This document shows positions 1 to 11,133 of a stretch of DNA of 64,000 nucleotides, one piece after another. Position 1 is the first letter of the stretch. Every line of letters starts with the position of its first letter. A program made the position numbers and the translations under genes. Below the pieces are notes generated by a model. That model saw only the letters and a program-made list of their open reading frames with translations. It did no database searches and had not been told where the DNA came from. The stretch comes from Acanthochlamys bracteata (lineage: Eukaryota; Streptophyta; Magnoliopsida; Pandanales; Velloziaceae): NCBI GenBank assembly GCA_019914995.1, contig CM034132.1, forward strand, positions 3,164,501 through 3,228,500, in the 5' to 3' direction.

Positions 1-115
1 TATGCTTAACCCTATTTGTTTTGTTTTACTCTCTTGGGTGTATTCATTTTATTATTTTTCTTGTATTTTTTTTTTCCAAGCAGATAATGCTTTGTAGTCG
101 CTGTTCTTCATTACC

Positions 116-1391
116 AGGTGATCTTCACAAATGAATCTAACATTGAACGATGGAAGAACAGAAGGCAGGTAGCAGTAGACTCCAAAATTGGACGGATTGA
201 CAACTTCGTTAAGCTTGTGGATGTTCCGATGCAGGTAATTGAGACTTCTGACCATAAACTGATAACTGATTCGGTGGCTGTACTGTGCATTCGTGAGTGT
301 ATTGTTTATGCCTGTATCTGTACAGTATGGCACCAATTGATTTTCCCTGTTCATTATATGATGCTGGATATTTCAAGTGCAGGCTTTTATAGCATGTGGT
401 CTTGGAAAAGGCAAGGATCAGACTGTTGATCCTTTTCGCAAACCAAAAACTGGAATGTGGAGATTGTTGGCAGATCACTTCAATTCTGGCGTCACAATTG
501 ACATGGAACAGTTACATCATTTACCTTTGTCTTCCTGTTGGAGCACATTCTAGAGTCATAAGTTTTTGCTTAGTAAAACTTTATAGAAAAGGCATCTATG
601 TTTGATATAAATAGAAACACATGAACACACATATAAACAAAAGCATGATCAGGCATGTGCGCTCATCTACATAATGTGATATTCTGTTATTGGTCAGGAA
701 AAGGATGAATAAAGTGCAAGCAAACAGTATGTTGCATAGTGGCATAGATGTATGAACCTGATAATGTTGCCCTTAGGTGTAAATTCTCATTTTTATTTCT
801 CTCTGTTCAGATCTTTCTATGTTGGTGATGCAGCTGGTAGACCTACTGATCACAGCGACGCTGACATTAAGTTTGCTCAAGTAAGTGCATCGTTTTGCTA
901 CTTGTAGGATTCAGATAAGCTTGTCAAAGTTGAAAAAATATTTAGCGCTTCCTGATGTCTCTTGAGGTTTCGTACATTTGAAGCCATGGCCTAGTGGTCA
1001 TTTTGAGTATGCAACTTGGTAAGTCCGCAAGTTGAGGAACCAATCCTTGAGAGAGCATATGCTAAAAATGATATCCCTAGTTCCAGTGAGGGCTTTCAAT
1101 TTGACGATTTGGTAGACATCTAGACATTCTGATGTTATCTTGGTATTCATATTTATTTACTAAATGTGCTAAATCCTGTTATACAGTAGCATATAATACT
1201 AATCCAATACAAATTTTGGTATTTCTAATTTTGTGTTTCGAACTTCTTTGATGGATTAAGGGCTTTTGGCTCAAACACACTATCCTTTTTAATTATTGTT
1301 AAGTGGAAAGCTGATGCTGCTTCTGTTTATTTTGTATCCGTAGGCAATAGGCTTGAAGTTCCATCTGCCAGAGAACTACTTTGGAAGCTGA
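116..1391 (+). CDS. ZDP: Polynucleotide 3'-phosphatase (ZDP/PNKP type), 3' part of the gene
   Basis: C-terminal part of a HAD-family DNA 3'-phosphatase, which removes 3'-phosphates at strand breaks during base-excision repair and active DNA demethylation in plant nuclei (family knowledge). Visible exons are about 116-234, 383-510, 811-880 and 1344-1391, all with GT-AG borders and continuous frame. The translation contains FTNESNIERWKNRRQ, DNFVKLVDVPMQ, KPKTGMWRLLADHFNSG and then SFYVGDAAGRPTDHSDADIK, the HAD motif with the acidic metal-binding residues. It ends in HLPENYFGS and a TGA at 1389-1391. The zinc-finger N-terminus and first HAD motif (DxDGT) lie upstream of the window, so intactness cannot be judged. 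Assignment is from recognisable motifs; PNKP-type phosphatase is near certain, the exact ZDP orthology less so. Confidence 0.85.
975..1060 (+). repeat. Possible tRNA-derived SINE fragment in the last ZDP intron
   Basis: Inside the intron between the last two exons, TGGCCTAGTGGTCA resembles a pol III A box (TGGCNNAGTGG). About 45 bases further on, GAGGAACCAATCC loosely resembles a B box (GGTTCGAANCC). The spacing fits a tRNA-like head, but the B box is poor and no clear tail or flanking duplication is visible. Confidence 0.3.
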
Positions 1392-2801
1392 AAGTTGTCA
1401 TGTTGCAACGAGGGCCATATTATGTGTGGCTAGTGAGAGTCCGCTGCCTTATGCAGAGTATTAAGTTACACAACCCAGAATTATTTGCAGCCAATCTCCA
1501 TGGTTATATGCATCGGGGAACTTAAAGGTGGTGCTTGGGCTGTTTCTGATGCAAGCGAACCAAGGCAGCAGTACTTTGTGCATATTATTTCGGCATTTTG
1601 AAACTTCAACTTCTAACCCAAATATTGCTTGTTCAGTGTTTATCCTCCTTCAAAGGTGTTCCATTTGTATTTTCTATGACATGATTTTCGTAGTGTTGCT
1701 TGCTGGTTGTTGGCCTGGATTTCTGTCTTTGTAACTTTGTATGATCTTACTGTCATTGGTATTGCTACTATATAAGGGGATGTTCGGCTGAGCTGGATTT
1801 ATCATTCTAGGTAACGATTTCATATTTTTTAATAAATTTTTACAGTATCTTACAGATTTTATTATTATATTTAAATACTCATATGAGAAGCTTTTATAGC
1901 ATCTAATAATAAGCCCAATCAGTTCACAACAATCCTTTGTTAAAGCCCATAAGAAGAGAGAAACAAAAGGAGTAGATAAGACTTGTTTTTCTTCTCCTCT
2001 TCTTTCCCGCCGACAATTGCACACTGGAAAGGAGAATGTTGCAATCGAGCTCGATTACGGTAACCACCATGTCTCTCTCTCTCTCTCTCTCAATGTTCAA
2101 ATGGTCAACTAATGATTGATTGATGTTTGCTAACACCATAGATGATGACGATGATGATTTGTTTTGTCCAGATTCAATTGGTGTGAGCTCGTGGAGCTCC
2201 AGTTTGTATCATCTACTATTCCCTTTCAGTAGTTGTTGTGTGTCCAACAAGAAGGAAGACAAGCAGAAAGTTTTGATTACAAGAGCTACATCTTCTACTC
2301 CTTGTTAGTTAGTTTAATTCTTCTTGATCATTTTCGATTTCAAATTGCAGCGTGATGTGAACTGATAGAGGTAGTGCTTCAGTTTGGGGTTTTGGAAATT
2401 GTTATGAAGGCAATTGCTATTTCGGTCACGTGCAACTTTTTCGACAAATTCTCTAGCTAGCTACCTAGCAAGAGTCTGATTAGGTTTGCTTCTTCTTATA
2501 ATTGGTAATCTATTGTACCAGATTTCTTTTAATCTTCGAGGTACAAAAGTTGGGTCATAACCAGCCAACCACCCCCTGCCAAATGAAGCTTATCTAAATA
2601 TGACAGAAATGGCTCTAATCTGTGACCTTATGTGGTTTCTGAAAGAAAGAAGAAAACTTTTGTTGTTTTGGACATAAGTGGTTTTGCTGAGCAATCTTAG
2701 CTAGTAATAAAGCCTTATGATCACTAGTACAGGAATATCCCGAACACAGTTCTTTGGTGATGTATAATTTGATCACAATATTACTTACGGATGTGGCTGA
2801 A
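1392..2801. other. ZDP 3' flank and spacer; microsatellite; possible transit-peptide exon relic
   Basis: About 1.4 kb with no confident gene. A CT/AG dinucleotide run lies at about 2070-2090. A short open stretch on + at 2120-2308 is serine-rich, then basic, and ends in KVLITRATSSTPC before a stop. It lies just upstream of the UROD relic and has the composition of a plastid transit peptide, so it may be the remains of that gene's first exon. This is inference only. Confidence 0.3.
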
Positions 2802-5800
2802 ATGGAAAAAAGTCAGAATGTAGATTGCGAATGTGCCTATTTAGATCCGCTCTTGGTTCAGGCTGCTAGAGGAGATCGGGGCAGTCGACCTCCAGCATGG
2901 ATGATGTGCCAGGCAGGAAGGTCATGGCAGTTTACAGAAAGCTTGCAGTGGAACACCCTTCATTCAGGGAGAGGTCACAGACAGTAAATCTCATCGTGGA
3001 AATTTCTTTACAACCTTGGAAAGCATTTCAGTCTGATGGCGTCATAATCTTCTCAAGTATACTTACCCCTCTTCCTGCCTTTGGTGTTCCCTTCGAGATA
3101 GAAGAAATAAAAGGTCCAATAATTCAGACCCCCATATGTTCGGAAGAGGGACTGAAAATGTTGCATCCTATTAACCTGGAGAAGCTAGACTTACTAAGGG
3201 AGTTGCTCAAAATATTGCGAAAGAGGTAATTCTTTAGAAGTTTGCTTGAGTTGTTAGCTAAAAGGTTCTCAGAGTTTATACTGCATCCTATCAGCAATCT
3301 CTGCGTGCTGCTAGCATAGGCTATGAACTATTGGGTAGGATATGCATTATAGAAAATTTAGGCAAATCATTTAATTTATCACATGAAATTGTTTAAGTCA
3401 TGTATGTGTGAGGATCTTCCCAACTGTCATATGAGCTTGAGATTAATGTTGAAGTGAAATGCATGTGCTTATAGAACACAATTTTAGTGGCTGAAGGACT
3501 TTTTATGAAGAAGACTTGCTTTCTGTGTCCTGCATTTTGGAAATAAAGTTATCTCTTGTTGAAGTACTAGAGCATACAACTATGTGGCTATACAAGAGGA
3601 CTACTGATTCTATTTTCGTATAACCAATTTGAGAAGTATGTGATTTCTGAAAGTATTCGGTCTTAGAACTTGCAGCTGGCATACTTAATTTAACACATAT
3701 TGGGTGCCCTTTAAAATAAGGGTTTTAGTGGACCTCAAGTTTGATCCACAATGTGACTTCTTTAAATGCGTACTTTTCATCAATGATTACCATCGTGATA
3801 ATATATATGATTACCATGGATCCTTAATTCTTCTTATAAAACCAACTAAGTTTGATTTAAAGGATCAATGCAATTTTATTTTATTATAATTAGTTTATAT
3901 TTGATTTTTCTGTATAACTTGCTTAGTGTCTGGTTAGCTTGAATTTATTTATTAGCTTCCCCAACTACAGCTAATATGATTGGATGCAATTGTATGTCAT
4001 ATCTTCTTTAAAAGTCGAAAAGTCTTGTGAATCTGCCTTCTCAAGCCAATTCTCCTGTCCAAATTTGGATAACTCAGAATACTTAATTCCTGTCTACATA
4101 ATAAAAACTGTAGCACGTAGGTTGTTTAGTATCTGTAAGTATACCATCGCCAATTTCAGGATGCTTTTTTGGCATGTTTGCAATATCTGCACTTCTGCAA
4201 ACCTTACAATTTAATGCTTTGTGGTCCTTGCTGACTTTGTTTCTCTTATAAGGTTGGGGAAAGTGCAGCAGTCTTAGTTTTTGTTGGCGCACCATGAACA
4301 GTTGCCACATACATTGCGGAAGGGGGTACCACTCGGACATACACCGCTATCAAAAGCATGTCTCATACTGCTCCCCATGTTTTGGAGGCTCTTCTCTCTC
4401 ATCTAACACAGGCTACAACTGAATATATTATTTTCCAAGTATATGCTGGTGCTCAGTGCATACAAACATATGATTCTTGGGTTGGACAGCTTCCTCCTCA
4501 TGTATGGGATAAGTGGTCCAGCCATATATCAAAGTGGTTCGCGGTCTGTTTTTGTCAAAACGCTGGAAGTAGAACTAGGCAATATACAAACAGATTGTGC
4601 TAAGTAATTTAATTTTGTGTCCTAGAGAGAAATTTTTTTTGTCTTTTATCACTTTATATGTTGATAAATTTGCTTAAAACTTGGACTGAGTGACAAGAAA
4701 GACTTAACAGCTTACGCATGCACCGTTCATACTGCAGTATCCTACGCCTCTAATTAAAATCTTGTTCTTCTTATTTTTCAAAATGTGTGTTCATCATAAT
4801 ATTGCTTGTTTCGTCTCTGCAGATCATAAGTACAGTCAAGAAGGAATGTCCATAAGTTCATCTTGTTCTATATATCAAAGGAAATGGTGGTTTACTTGAG
4901 AGAATGGTAGATGCTGGAGCAGATGTGGTAGGGCTGCACTGGACAGTGGACATGGCAGATGGAAGAAAGCGGTTAGGGAATCAAATCAGTGTCCAAGGAA
5001 GTGTTGATCCCGCTTATCTTTTCTCTCCACTTAAATAGTGCTGGAGGATGAAATCCATAGGTTAGTTCCTTGCCAGAACACATCTCTACTTTCCCTTTAT
5101 CTGGTCTTGTATAATACTAGTGACTGGTGATTGCATAGAGTAATTAGTTTCATGCTTTTGCCTTCTTGATGTAGAAGAATTTAAGGTTATCAATATTAGG
5201 TGGTGGTAAGGCGGCCAAGAAGAAGCTGCACCTACATATATATCAATGAGTGTGAAATTGTCAATGAAAATTTTGCAAACAAATGCTTCTCCCTCAATAC
5301 ATCTTAAACCACATTATTACTGGCATGTCATTCATAAAGGTTAATTAAGTGCATCCCGCACCAACAATGTTGTGTCTGGTGTCATAGTTGAAACGTGAAA
5401 CCAAAAGTGGAACAGTTTAGTGGTAGTCATTTCTGGGTATATAGCTTGTTCATGTATGAAAGTGTTAGTTTGGCGCTATTACTTTTTGGCTGCAGGACTT
5501 CACAATGAAATGAATAAAGTAGATATACGAGGTCAATAATGGATTGTCATTAAACAATGGGATCCATCACTTTCACCATATATGGAAATCTAGTTCATTT
5601 CGGAAAGTTGATATCAAGTTCAGAAATTGGTTCTGCCTGTTTTCTTCAATTTTAAAAAAGCAACCATTAGTTAAGCATTGTGGAGAATCAGTTTGTTTTA
5701 ACTAATATTGCTTCTTGACTCAGGGTTGTGAGGCCTAGACACATTCTCAACCTTGGCGATGGTGTTCTTGTGAAGACCCGAGAAGTTGCAGTTGCACAGT

Positions 5801-5922
5801 TTTTCAATGCTGCACGAGGCTTGAGATATGACACTTTTTGGAAACAGTACTGCAGTGAAGTTGGAGATGGCAGCATAAAATTGACATCACATTTCTCGAG
5901 CAATGAGAATGAGATTGCATGA
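2802..5922 (+). pseudogene. Uroporphyrinogen decarboxylase (HEME/UROD) pseudogene
   Basis: Decayed intron-containing copy of the plastid enzyme that decarboxylates uroporphyrinogen III to coproporphyrinogen III in heme and chlorophyll synthesis. Exon remnants are about 2802-3225, 4253-4533, 4823-5060 and 5724-5922. Recognisable blocks are [91 protein letters not shown] and HILNLGDGVLV. Lesions seen: the Arg of MRQAGR is Cys (2907-2909); one base is missing just after QAGR (about 2921); the Asp of FSDIL is Ser (3056-3058); TGA replaces the Trp of GAPW (4295-4297); TAA at 4853-4855; TAG plus a frame change at 5036-5038; and a short deletion before HILNLG. In family structures that Arg and Asp line the active site. 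Retained introns point to a segmental or tandem duplicate, not a retrocopy. An intact gene is excluded; some transcription is not. Confidence 0.9.
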
Positions 5923-6732
5923 TGTTTCACACCTTGCTGATTGCATACTGATAAGGCAAAAGATGCAGCAAAGCAGCACTCAATTAATACAAGAGGGAGT
6001 GGTCGTTGTGTGTCTGTATTTACATTTGCATACCGGGCCTTTTTGAAGTTTCTGCTTTTTGTCTGATCTTTCTTATTTTTTCTTGCATCTAGGGGATCCC
6101 CCCGGCCTCTCGGCGCCCCCCTCCTCACCCAAACCTGTATCTTCTTTGTTTGTCTCATATAAAGCGAAGCTTCTTTCCAAAGCGTGTAATTAGTTCTCTA
6201 AAGCTGTTTGATATATTTTGCTAAAGCTCAACTTCCCAAATGTGGAAGAATTCTTGAAGCACCACCAGATAACGCATAATAAATTTCAGCAAAAATACAA
6301 GATACACTAAAATCAAAGCTATTGCATTTTCTGATTACAGAACTTATACAAGAAATTATGATATTAACAATAACATTTGCAAACCATTGCAGCTAATCAT
6401 GAACATACAATCTCGAAAGTTTCACACAATAATGACAACGGATTTACAAAGGGGCATCACATATTTACAACGAATACTCAAGTAAGACCCTACTACTGCT
6501 TCAATCTTGACCTAAGAAGTTATTCGTTTTCCCTTTATTTGCTGCAATTTATTTGACACCTAATCCACAGAATACACTACTAAACAAATAAGGAAACACA
6601 GTTCCCACACACAGGCACAGAAATAAACTGTTGATGCAGGAGAGTTTGAACACTCTAGATTGCCAGGATCAACCCAATACCAATGCCACCAGAAGCAGAT
6701 AAAGAACTTCAGGGATTCTCCCATCATCAACT
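5923..6732. other. Spacer and likely 3' UTR of the minus-strand zinc-finger gene
   Basis: No coding signal. The part next to 6733 is probably the 3' UTR of the minus-strand gene. A short GC-rich patch at about 6092-6124, with runs of C and GGCGCC, stands out against the AT-rich background; it has no recognised function. Confidence 0.4.
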
Positions 6733-8685
6733 TCACATCCATTTGTGAGCCACAGCAGTCAACCCTTCATGCTGCTCAGGTTGGCCTTCAACCTGGCTCC
6801 CAAGACCACCACCAGCAGCCAGTACTGCCAACAAACTTCCCCCATGCACACGACCTTCCGGAAGAGAGAACACCATCGCAGAAGGGTGAGGGAACATGCC
6901 CATGGCCTGTACAGAATTCTGTTCAAGATTGCTCCATTGCCGAAGACCATGTCCAGTATGCCCTATAGTGTCATTCACCTCAGAAGTACTGGCAATACTG
7001 TTGGCATTCACATTAGCTCCTGTCAAGGAACCCACTGCTCCACCACCATGGACACGGTTGTCTTGAAGCAAGCCACTATGCGAAGCACAAAGGCCGTCTT
7101 TGCCTCTAGCAAAACGATCACATGGAGGGCTACCAGAACCTAAAGCAGATCCAGGTTGACCCCAAGTGCACCGCTTCCCTCCCCCATGTGCCTTGCAGAA
7201 ATCAGTGCTCCCTTGCGCACTCTTTCCACACCCTTCAGACTTGCACCTTTTGCCGCCACCATGACGAACACAGAAACTAGTCCTTCCTCTTGCACTCTTA
7301 GTGCAGTCAGGAAATGCGCATCTCTTCCCACCACCATGTGCAACACAGAACTGTGTTCCACCATGCACGCTTTTTGGACACACACTACCGCCTTGAAACG
7401 CGCAGCGTTTTCCCCCACCATGCCCCTTGCAGAAAGGAGTGCTGCCTTCAGCACCCTTCGTGCACCCTAGATAATTGCACCTCTTACCTCCACCATGAGC
7501 CTTACAGAACATTGTGCTTCCCTGCGCGCCCTTTGTGCATCCATTAAATTGGCATCGACGGCCTCCACCATGTGAGATACAGAGGCCAGAATAGCCTTCT
7601 GCACTCTTGGTGCAGTTCTCTCTCTGGCACCTCTTGCCACCTCCATGTCTGATACAGAGACCAGATTTCCCTCTCGCAGCTCGTGTACAGCCTTCATGGC
7701 TACATCTGCGGCCACCACCATGTGCTATGCAGAAATCAGTTCGGCCTTCTGCACTCTTTGTACAGCCAAGAAACTCACATCTACGCCCGCCACCATGGGC
7801 TTTGCAGTAGATGGTCCTACCCTCGGCTCCCTTGTGGCAGCCTTCCTTCTGGCATCTCCGACCGCCACCATGGGCTATGCAACAGCCAGAAGCTCCTCTG
7901 GCCCCTTTTACACATCCTGGAAACTGACAAATTTTAGTGTTTATACTACGATGTTGTGGTTTTACCCCGGAAGAACAGGAGACTGGTGTTTTCAGCTTCT
8001 GTGTCATGGTAGATGAGAGGTCTTGGTTATCTGGAACAAGCTCAACTTCAGTAGGGATCTTTAGGCTGGTAAGGAATCTGTTACACATATCTGGATTGAG
8101 CTGAGATGGGAATAGATGAGCCCCAAACTTCCAGCGAGATGATGTTGAACCCTCATCGACAATTGACCTTGAGCTATTTTCAGGTGCAAGCAGGTTTTCA
8201 CTCGAAGTGGCATTGGTGATAACAGATTCAGATGTCCCAGTTGACAGACTTAAATTAAGATCAAACGAGCGCTTTGAGTTGATCAACTCGGAAGCAGCAA
8301 TGTAAGGCTTGTTATTTGATGTACTGTCATTGCCGAGGCACAGCTCAAAGTTCAGATCCAAATCTATGGATGTTTCCTCATCCCGTTCTTTGGCAGACGA
8401 CATGGTACAAATAGTTGCAGAGCTCCTCTTGCTGCTTTCAGAAGAACTAGGTGAATGACCTAAACCCAAGGTCAGAGAGGCATGTTCAAAGCCCTCGCCT
8501 TTAGTAAAATCTGCCCATTTCCTCTTTCTTTGGATTGAGTTGTATGAAGAAGAGGCACCAGGAGATTCAAGACACAGAGTTGCGTCTGTGTGATACTCTG
8601 CTCCCATCCGAAATTTGTTCCAGCTTTCAGAAGCATATACCGAGGGATTCGCTGGCAAACCAAATCGCACAAATCTGTTTTCCAT
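6733..8685 (-). CDS. WRKY19-type zinc-finger repeat protein with EAR-like motifs
   Basis: Complete single-exon coding region of 650 residues. The ATG at 8683-8685 is chosen (protein begins MENRFVRFG); a longer reading would need a TTG at 8691. Residues about 253-540 hold eleven tandem units of roughly 25 residues with the pattern C-x4-C...C-x2-H-GGG-(R/K)R, the last one degenerate. This is the zinc-finger repeat also found at the N-terminus of Arabidopsis WRKY19 and in 'loricrin-like' plant proteins. There is no WRKY DNA-binding domain, so a 'WRKY factor' label would be wrong. The N-terminal half has a basic patch QRKRK (about 53-57, possible nuclear signal) and three leucine/aspartate motifs: LTLGLG (about 71-76), DLDLNFELCLG (about 108-118) and FDLNLSLS (about 141-148). 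These resemble EAR repression motifs. Function is unproven; nuclear repressor or scaffold is my inference. Confidence 0.9.
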   Translation of the reverse strand: MENRFVRFGLPANPSVYASESWNKFRMGAEYHTDATLCLESPGASSSYNSIQRKRKWADFTKGEGFEHASLTLGLGHSPSSSESSKRSSATICTMSSAKERDEETSIDLDLNFELCLGNDSTSNNKPYIAASELINSKRSFDLNLSLSTGTSESVITNATSSENLLAPENSSRSIVDEGSTSSRWKFGAHLFPSQLNPDMCNRFLTSLKIPTEVELVPDNQDLSSTMTQKLKTPVSCSSGVKPQHRSINTKICQFPGCVKGARGASGCCIAHGGGRRCQKEGCHKGAEGRTIYCKAHGGGRRCEFLGCTKSAEGRTDFCIAHGGGRRCSHEGCTRAARGKSGLCIRHGGGKRCQRENCTKSAEGYSGLCISHGGGRRCQFNGCTKGAQGSTMFCKAHGGGKRCNYLGCTKGAEGSTPFCKGHGGGKRCAFQGGSVCPKSVHGGTQFCVAHGGGKRCAFPDCTKSARGRTSFCVRHGGGKRCKSEGCGKSAQGSTDFCKAHGGGKRCTWGQPGSALGSGSPPCDRFARGKDGLCASHSGLLQDNRVHGGGAVGSLTGANVNANSIASTSEVNDTIGHTGHGLRQWSNLEQNSVQAMGMFPHPSAMVFSLPEGRVHGGSLLAVLAAGGGLGSQVEGQPEQHEGLTAVAHKWM

Positions 8686-8702
8686 GAACAATAGAATGTA
8701 GC

Positions 8703-10461
8703 CTGTTTAATTAAGCAAGCCCCAATATCACAGTCAACCTGACTTCCGGGATTAAAGGTTAGCAAATATACACGGTAGAGTATAGCTCCATTCTAGGTGC
8801 TTTTGCATCCTCCACTAACAAAGCCAGACGTATCACATCGATCCATTTCAAAAAAATGATGAGATAGGCAAGTTGCTAATTAGAAAACTTTCCTTCTTCA
8901 GTAAGTTAAGCAGGTGGTGCTGCTCTTCTGAACCAGATCAGTATTGTAATGATCCCTATGACAGATTGCAGTAAGTAGTGGTAGAAATTCAAGAAGAAAC
9001 TGAAACAAATTAATTGATATCAATCCATAAAAATGAGATCAAAATACCAGCAAACTTCATATGTCAGGCATAAAAAGAAAACATATTTAAAGAAGGGAGG
9101 AATATTTACCTTCCAAACAAACCTACTTCTAACCACAACAAAAAAAGGTTTAACAAAAACTTACGTCATCACAGTATAATACACACTATAGTAGATAGTA
9201 AATAGTAAATCAATCAAATCAATTAGCAACGATTTGAAATTTGGACAGAGAGCAGGAAACTAAAAGTTAAAGGATGAGTAGATAACTATATCTTTAGAAA
9301 GAATCATGTCACGTAGAACATAGTGACACATAAAGGCTGTAACTGTAAGTGCAATACATAAGGCACAACATGTAATATAGGGTATCGAACGCATAGTTTG
9401 AATTGTTAGATGAAAATGGTAACATACTTAGCAGCTAAGTGATTGTAAGATCAAATATCAGAGTATTTACAAGCTTCGACGCAAATACTCTAGAAGACTA
9501 TTGAATGCCATTTCATACACTAGCAATAGCAAGTAATGACACATCCATGGATGGAAGTAACCCGTAGGAGTCATCACAGCCACCTCATTTGGAAAATCAA
9601 CAGTTAGAGGTTGATACCATTTTGTTACAAATACATATCGCATCAAAAGCAACTTAATAATATTGGATATTATTGCCAGTTTTCAGTGCAGAGATCCTGC
9701 CACAAAGGTAATCAAACATCAAGCAATAGAGCATATAAACCAACCTCCTCTAAAAGGCTGAAAACTGGCAGGAAGCACTGCTGACTGGAAGAATTATCCT
9801 GCACACTGAAAGAATGCAAAAACAAAAGAACGAATTAGGAAATTACTGCCTCAAGCACCAACCTCAAAAGAGAAAATAACATTATCAGCTTACCGTCAGA
9901 GTCTGAACAAAATGAGGATTACAAGAAACCAAATTTTCTCCCAAAAAAAAACCAAACAAGAGTTAATTTGCAACAATCTAATTAGAATCCTCGAATTTAC
10001 AAGACTAAGTCTTCCAAAAACCAAAGTAAAAGACAGTAACCATCGATCTGATTGAAACGCAAGTACCCAAAGCAGCCAACTCACATTCAGAGCTCTGACT
10101 CTTCCTAAATCCCAAAAAGCAATGGTATAAAGGAGTTATCAGCATCAAGAGAAAGAAAACATTCTCAAAAAGAAACCATAAAAACCAACCACTGGAGAAA
10201 AAAAAAGAAAGAAATAGAAAAGAAACTAGTTTCTCAAACAGCCAAAAAGTAATAATAAAAAAGAAACAGACTGCAAAAGTAAGTTTAAAAAATTAACAAA
10301 CACACGAAGTTTTCATCAATTGATCAACAAATCGGGAAATTATCAGAATCTAGCTGAATCTGTAATCAAACTTGGGGATAACTCGAACAAAGTGAATCAA
10401 CTACAAAAACCCAATCAATCAAATAAAGGTCAACAGGTAAGTGAGGATAAAAGATAAGCAC
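8703..10461 (-). other. Probable 5' UTR intron of the zinc-finger gene
   Basis: No coding potential over about 1.76 kb on either strand. On the minus strand a donor-like CAG|GTGCTTAT lies at the high end (10461) and an acceptor TTAATTAAACAG ends at 8703, 17 bases before the start codon. The Arg-rich or Leu-rich short open frames here look like chance. Boundaries are inferred from splice consensus and the lack of other gene content. Confidence 0.5.
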
Positions 10462-10845
10462 CTGAATGAAAGAAGCAAAAAGAATCGGGAGCAAGCCAGT
10501 GAAACTCTTGAACAGGAAACTAATCAGTATTCATATTTCACCAACCACAACAAAAAGAACAAAACTTTACCCCGAGAAATCGTTGAGAACGAAAAACCCA
10601 GAGATCCCTAAGTTAGTAAATTCTTGCTGCGGCGGCGGCGGCGGCCATGGTAAGAGAATTAGGGTTTGTGTACAGTCTCACGCTGAGAGCAGAAGAAGAA
10701 ATTAATTAAAATTTTGATTAATTTTGGGAAGCCTATAAGAAGGAACGAACGAGCCAGAGAATAAGAAAAAAGAGAGAGCAAAACACGACAAATAACAAAG
10801 AAAGCGAGCGAGCGAAAAGTGAGTGGGCGAAACTTAAAAGAGAGA
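10462..10845 (-). promoter_or_regulatory. Probable 5' UTR exon and transcription start zone of the zinc-finger gene
   Basis: On the minus strand this is a CT-rich leader (CTCTCTC, TTCTCTGGC, GCTCGCTCGC) containing AAACCCTAATTC. Such pyrimidine-rich leaders are typical of plant 5' UTRs. It precedes the putative donor at 10461. The exact transcription start is not visible; the AT-rich stretch at about 10855-10875 could supply a TATA-like element. Confidence 0.45.
10613..10648 (-). CDS. Short upstream ORF encoding a poly-alanine peptide (11 codons)
   Basis: In the probable 5' UTR, an ATG in strong context (ACCATGGCC) opens an 11-codon frame: Met, seven Ala, then Arg-Ile-Tyr and TAA at 10613-10615. 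The alanines come from a GCC/GCA run. It does not overlap the main coding region. If transcribed it could reduce translation of the main protein. Whether it is inside the mature mRNA is not shown by sequence alone. Confidence 0.45.
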   Translation of the reverse strand: MAAAAAAARIY

Positions 10846-11133
10846 GCATGGACAAAATTTATATATTTAACGATATTAACAGTTTGTAACTTCAGACCCG
10901 AATATTTTCAGTTTTGCTAATTTATATGTTTCATGATCTCCATAGTTATTTCATTTCAGAAGGTACCTATAATCAGAAGATGATTATTAGGGGTCCGTTA
11001 ATGGAAAATAATAATATCAACGGCGTTGGCGCCACGCACCGCAGGCTTAAGGAAAAATTCCAAGCGGTTAGGGCCCACCATCTAGCTTGCATAAACGGCG
11101 TCAGCACTCCTGTCATACCCCTCGTACCGTACT

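Noticed and set aside
118..429. Continuous + frame through the first ZDP intron
   Set aside because: It reads through a GT-AG intron; the conserved phosphatase text continues only after splicing.
6092..6124. GC-rich patch as a possible promoter island or vector contamination
   Set aside because: Only about 30 bases, contains no recognised vector or promoter module and is continuous with plant sequence on both sides.
5688..6158. 156-codon minus-strand open frame
   Set aside because: Runs opposite the last UROD exon remnant and into the spacer; no conserved content.
6745..8016. Several open frames on + (132, 123, 104, 84 codons) opposite the zinc-finger gene
   Set aside because: They are antisense shadows of the repetitive, GC-richer finger-coding region and have no independent motifs or splice signals.
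8685..8691. Extended zinc-finger protein starting at 8691
   Set aside because: This start would be a TTG; the first ATG in good context is at 8683-8685.
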